A stretch of DNA of 22,500 nt, from positions 21,042,806-21,065,305 of the forward strand of contig NC_135567.1 of NCBI RefSeq assembly GCF_964340395.1. Reading direction: 5' to 3'. This document shows, piece after piece, positions 1-22,500 of the stretch; position 1 is the first letter of the stretch, and each line of letters begins with the position of its first letter. A model generated the notes under the pieces. The model did not search any database. It was given only the letters and a program-made list of their open reading frames with translations, and had not been told where the DNA came from. The stretch is from Glandiceps talaboti. Taxonomy: Eukaryota > Hemichordata > Enteropneusta > Spengelidae. The translations under genes were made by a program, and so were the position numbers.

Positions 1-379
1 AACAGTAAACATGATTTGTTGACAAGTGAGTGTCAAAAGTGACAAACAGTAAACGTTATTTGTTGACAAGTGAGTGTCAAAAGTCACAAAGAGTAAACAT
101 GATTTGTTGACAAGTGAGTGTCAAAAGTCACAAACAGTAAACGTTATTTGTTGACAAGTGATTGTCAATAGTCACAAACAGTAAACTTTATTTGTTGACA
201 AGTGAGTGTCAATAGTCACAAATAGTAAACATGATTTGTTGACAAGTGAGTGTCAATAGTCACAAATAGTAAACATGATTTGTTGACAAGTGAGTGTCAA
301 TAGTCACAAATAGTAAACATGATTTGTTGACAAGTGAGTGTCAATAGTCACAAATAGTAAACATGATTTGTTGACAAGT
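1..379. repeat. 44-bp minisatellite, about 8.6 copies
   Basis: Units start at 1, 45, 89 and so on. Each has an internal inverted repeat TTGACA..TGTCAA and a donor-like CAAGTGAGTG; several have GTAAACA (forkhead-type core). Being upstream of exon 1, it should lie in the intron before it. The array continues to the left edge. Confidence 0.93.
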
Positions 380-571
380 CCAGTAAGAAGTTGTTTTATA
401 TTTTAAATAGGAATGTAATTATATCGACTAAAATGATAATGAAATATTTCAAAGAACTGACATTGAGAGTACACAATCAAATATTTAAACTGTACCAGGA
501 GTAAAAAATATTCAACTAATAATAATTTACCTTTAACACCTGTTTCATGTGTGTGGTATGCTAATTTTTAG
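380..571 (+). other. Intron tail before exon 1
   Basis: AT-rich sequence without an ORF of note, ending in the acceptor ctaatttttag of exon 1. I see nothing else in it. Confidence 0.6.
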
Positions 572-21833
<21,262 letters not shown>

Positions 21834-21877
21834 GTATGACCTATGGTGAACTTGACATTGCAACATTTGTGTGATTC

Positions 21878-22500
21878 ACACACACCTTAGGGTCCATTGT
21901 TACTTGATACATAGTACATCCATTAGTTATGTGATTCACACATACCTTTGGGTCCAGTGTTACTTAATACTTAGTACATCCATTAGTTATGTGATTCACA
22001 CACACCTTTGGGTCCATTGTTACTTGATACTTAGTACATCCATTAGTTATGTGATTCACACACACCTTAGGGTCCAGTGTTACTTGATACTTAGTACATC
22101 CATTAGTTATGTGATTCACACATACCTTAGGGTCCAGTGTTACTTGATACTTAGTACATCCATTAGTTATGTGATTCACACATACCTTTGGGTCCAGTGT
22201 TACTTGATACTTAGTACATCCATTAGTTATGTGATTCTCACACACCTTTGGGTCCAATGTTACTTGATACTTAGTACATCCATTAGTTATGTGATTCACA
22301 CACACCTTAGGGTCCAGTGTTACTTGATACTTAGAACATCCATTAGTTATGTGATTCACACACACCTTAGGGTCCAGTGTTACTTAATACTTAGTACATC
22401 CATTAGTTATGTGATTCACACACACCTTTGGGTCCAGTGTTACTTGATACTTAGTACATCCATTAGTTATGTGATTCACACACACCTTAGGGTCCAGTGT
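21878..22500. repeat. 60-bp minisatellite, at least 10 copies, running off the window
   Basis: Units GTGATTCACACAYACCTTWG then GGTCCAGTGTTACTTGATAC and TTAGTACATCCATTAGTTAT. The array starts about 45 bp after the exon 19 donor. The reverse strand is open for about 133 codons because 60 is a multiple of three. Intron 19. Confidence 0.95.

Noticed and set aside
1-379. Bacterial -35 boxes (TTGACA) repeated
   Set aside because: The window is clearly metazoan; TTGACA is one arm of the unit's inverted repeat.
21964-22365. Reverse-strand frame of 20-residue VNHITNGCTKYQVT-type repeats
   Set aside because: The 60-bp period preserves any stop-free frame; it lies in intron 19 of a + strand gene with no independent support.

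Overview
This is eukaryotic, metazoan DNA: an internal piece of one large, intron-rich gene on the + strand, with no other gene that I can support. Nineteen exons (572 to 21833) join in frame through consensus GT..AG introns. They give about 1,028 codons with no stop; both ends of the gene lie outside the window. The phase-1 modular exons and domain types (C-type lectin, EGF, fibrinogen-like modules of the neurexin IV/CNTNAP kind) point to a multicellular animal. AT-rich introns packed with minisatellites and small DNA transposons suggest a marine invertebrate (cephalochordate, hemichordate, lophotrochozoan or cnidarian are all possible); I cannot name the species.

Order of domains: a C-type lectin-like domain with QPD and WND motifs (exons 1-2); four EGF modules alternating plain / calcium-binding / plain / calcium-binding (exons 3-6); then fibrinogen-like (FReD-like) modules in tandem: module 1 (exons 7-10), module 2 (exons 11-13, carrying a Pro/Cys-rich insert), module 3 (exons 14-18) and the first part of module 4 (exon 19). 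The whole looks like a secreted or cell-surface, probably sugar-binding, adhesion or recognition protein. No signal peptide or membrane anchor is visible here.

Coding sequence is only about 14% of the window. By my tally tandem repeats fill roughly 12-13 kb. Nearly every intron has its own unrelated array (unit lengths 25, 26, 27, 38, 39, 41, 44, 54, 54/57, 58, 59, 60, 65 and 97 bp, plus TATG, GT, CTAT, CATA, GTCT/CATC and GA microsatellites). The largest is a 54-bp satellite of about 60 copies at 9301-12568 with an 864-bp higher-order period. Two terminal-inverted-repeat elements (4003-4393, 16981-17313) and a 195-bp near-perfect hairpin (8215-8409) are inserted in introns.

Most worth a second look: the donor of exon 12 is itself the first unit of a 59-bp minisatellite, so about 14 near-identical donors follow one another; exon 9 has two further downstream donors, all in phase, one made by an 81-bp duplication of the exon end; and FReD module 2 holds a segment with 8 cysteines in 16 residues.
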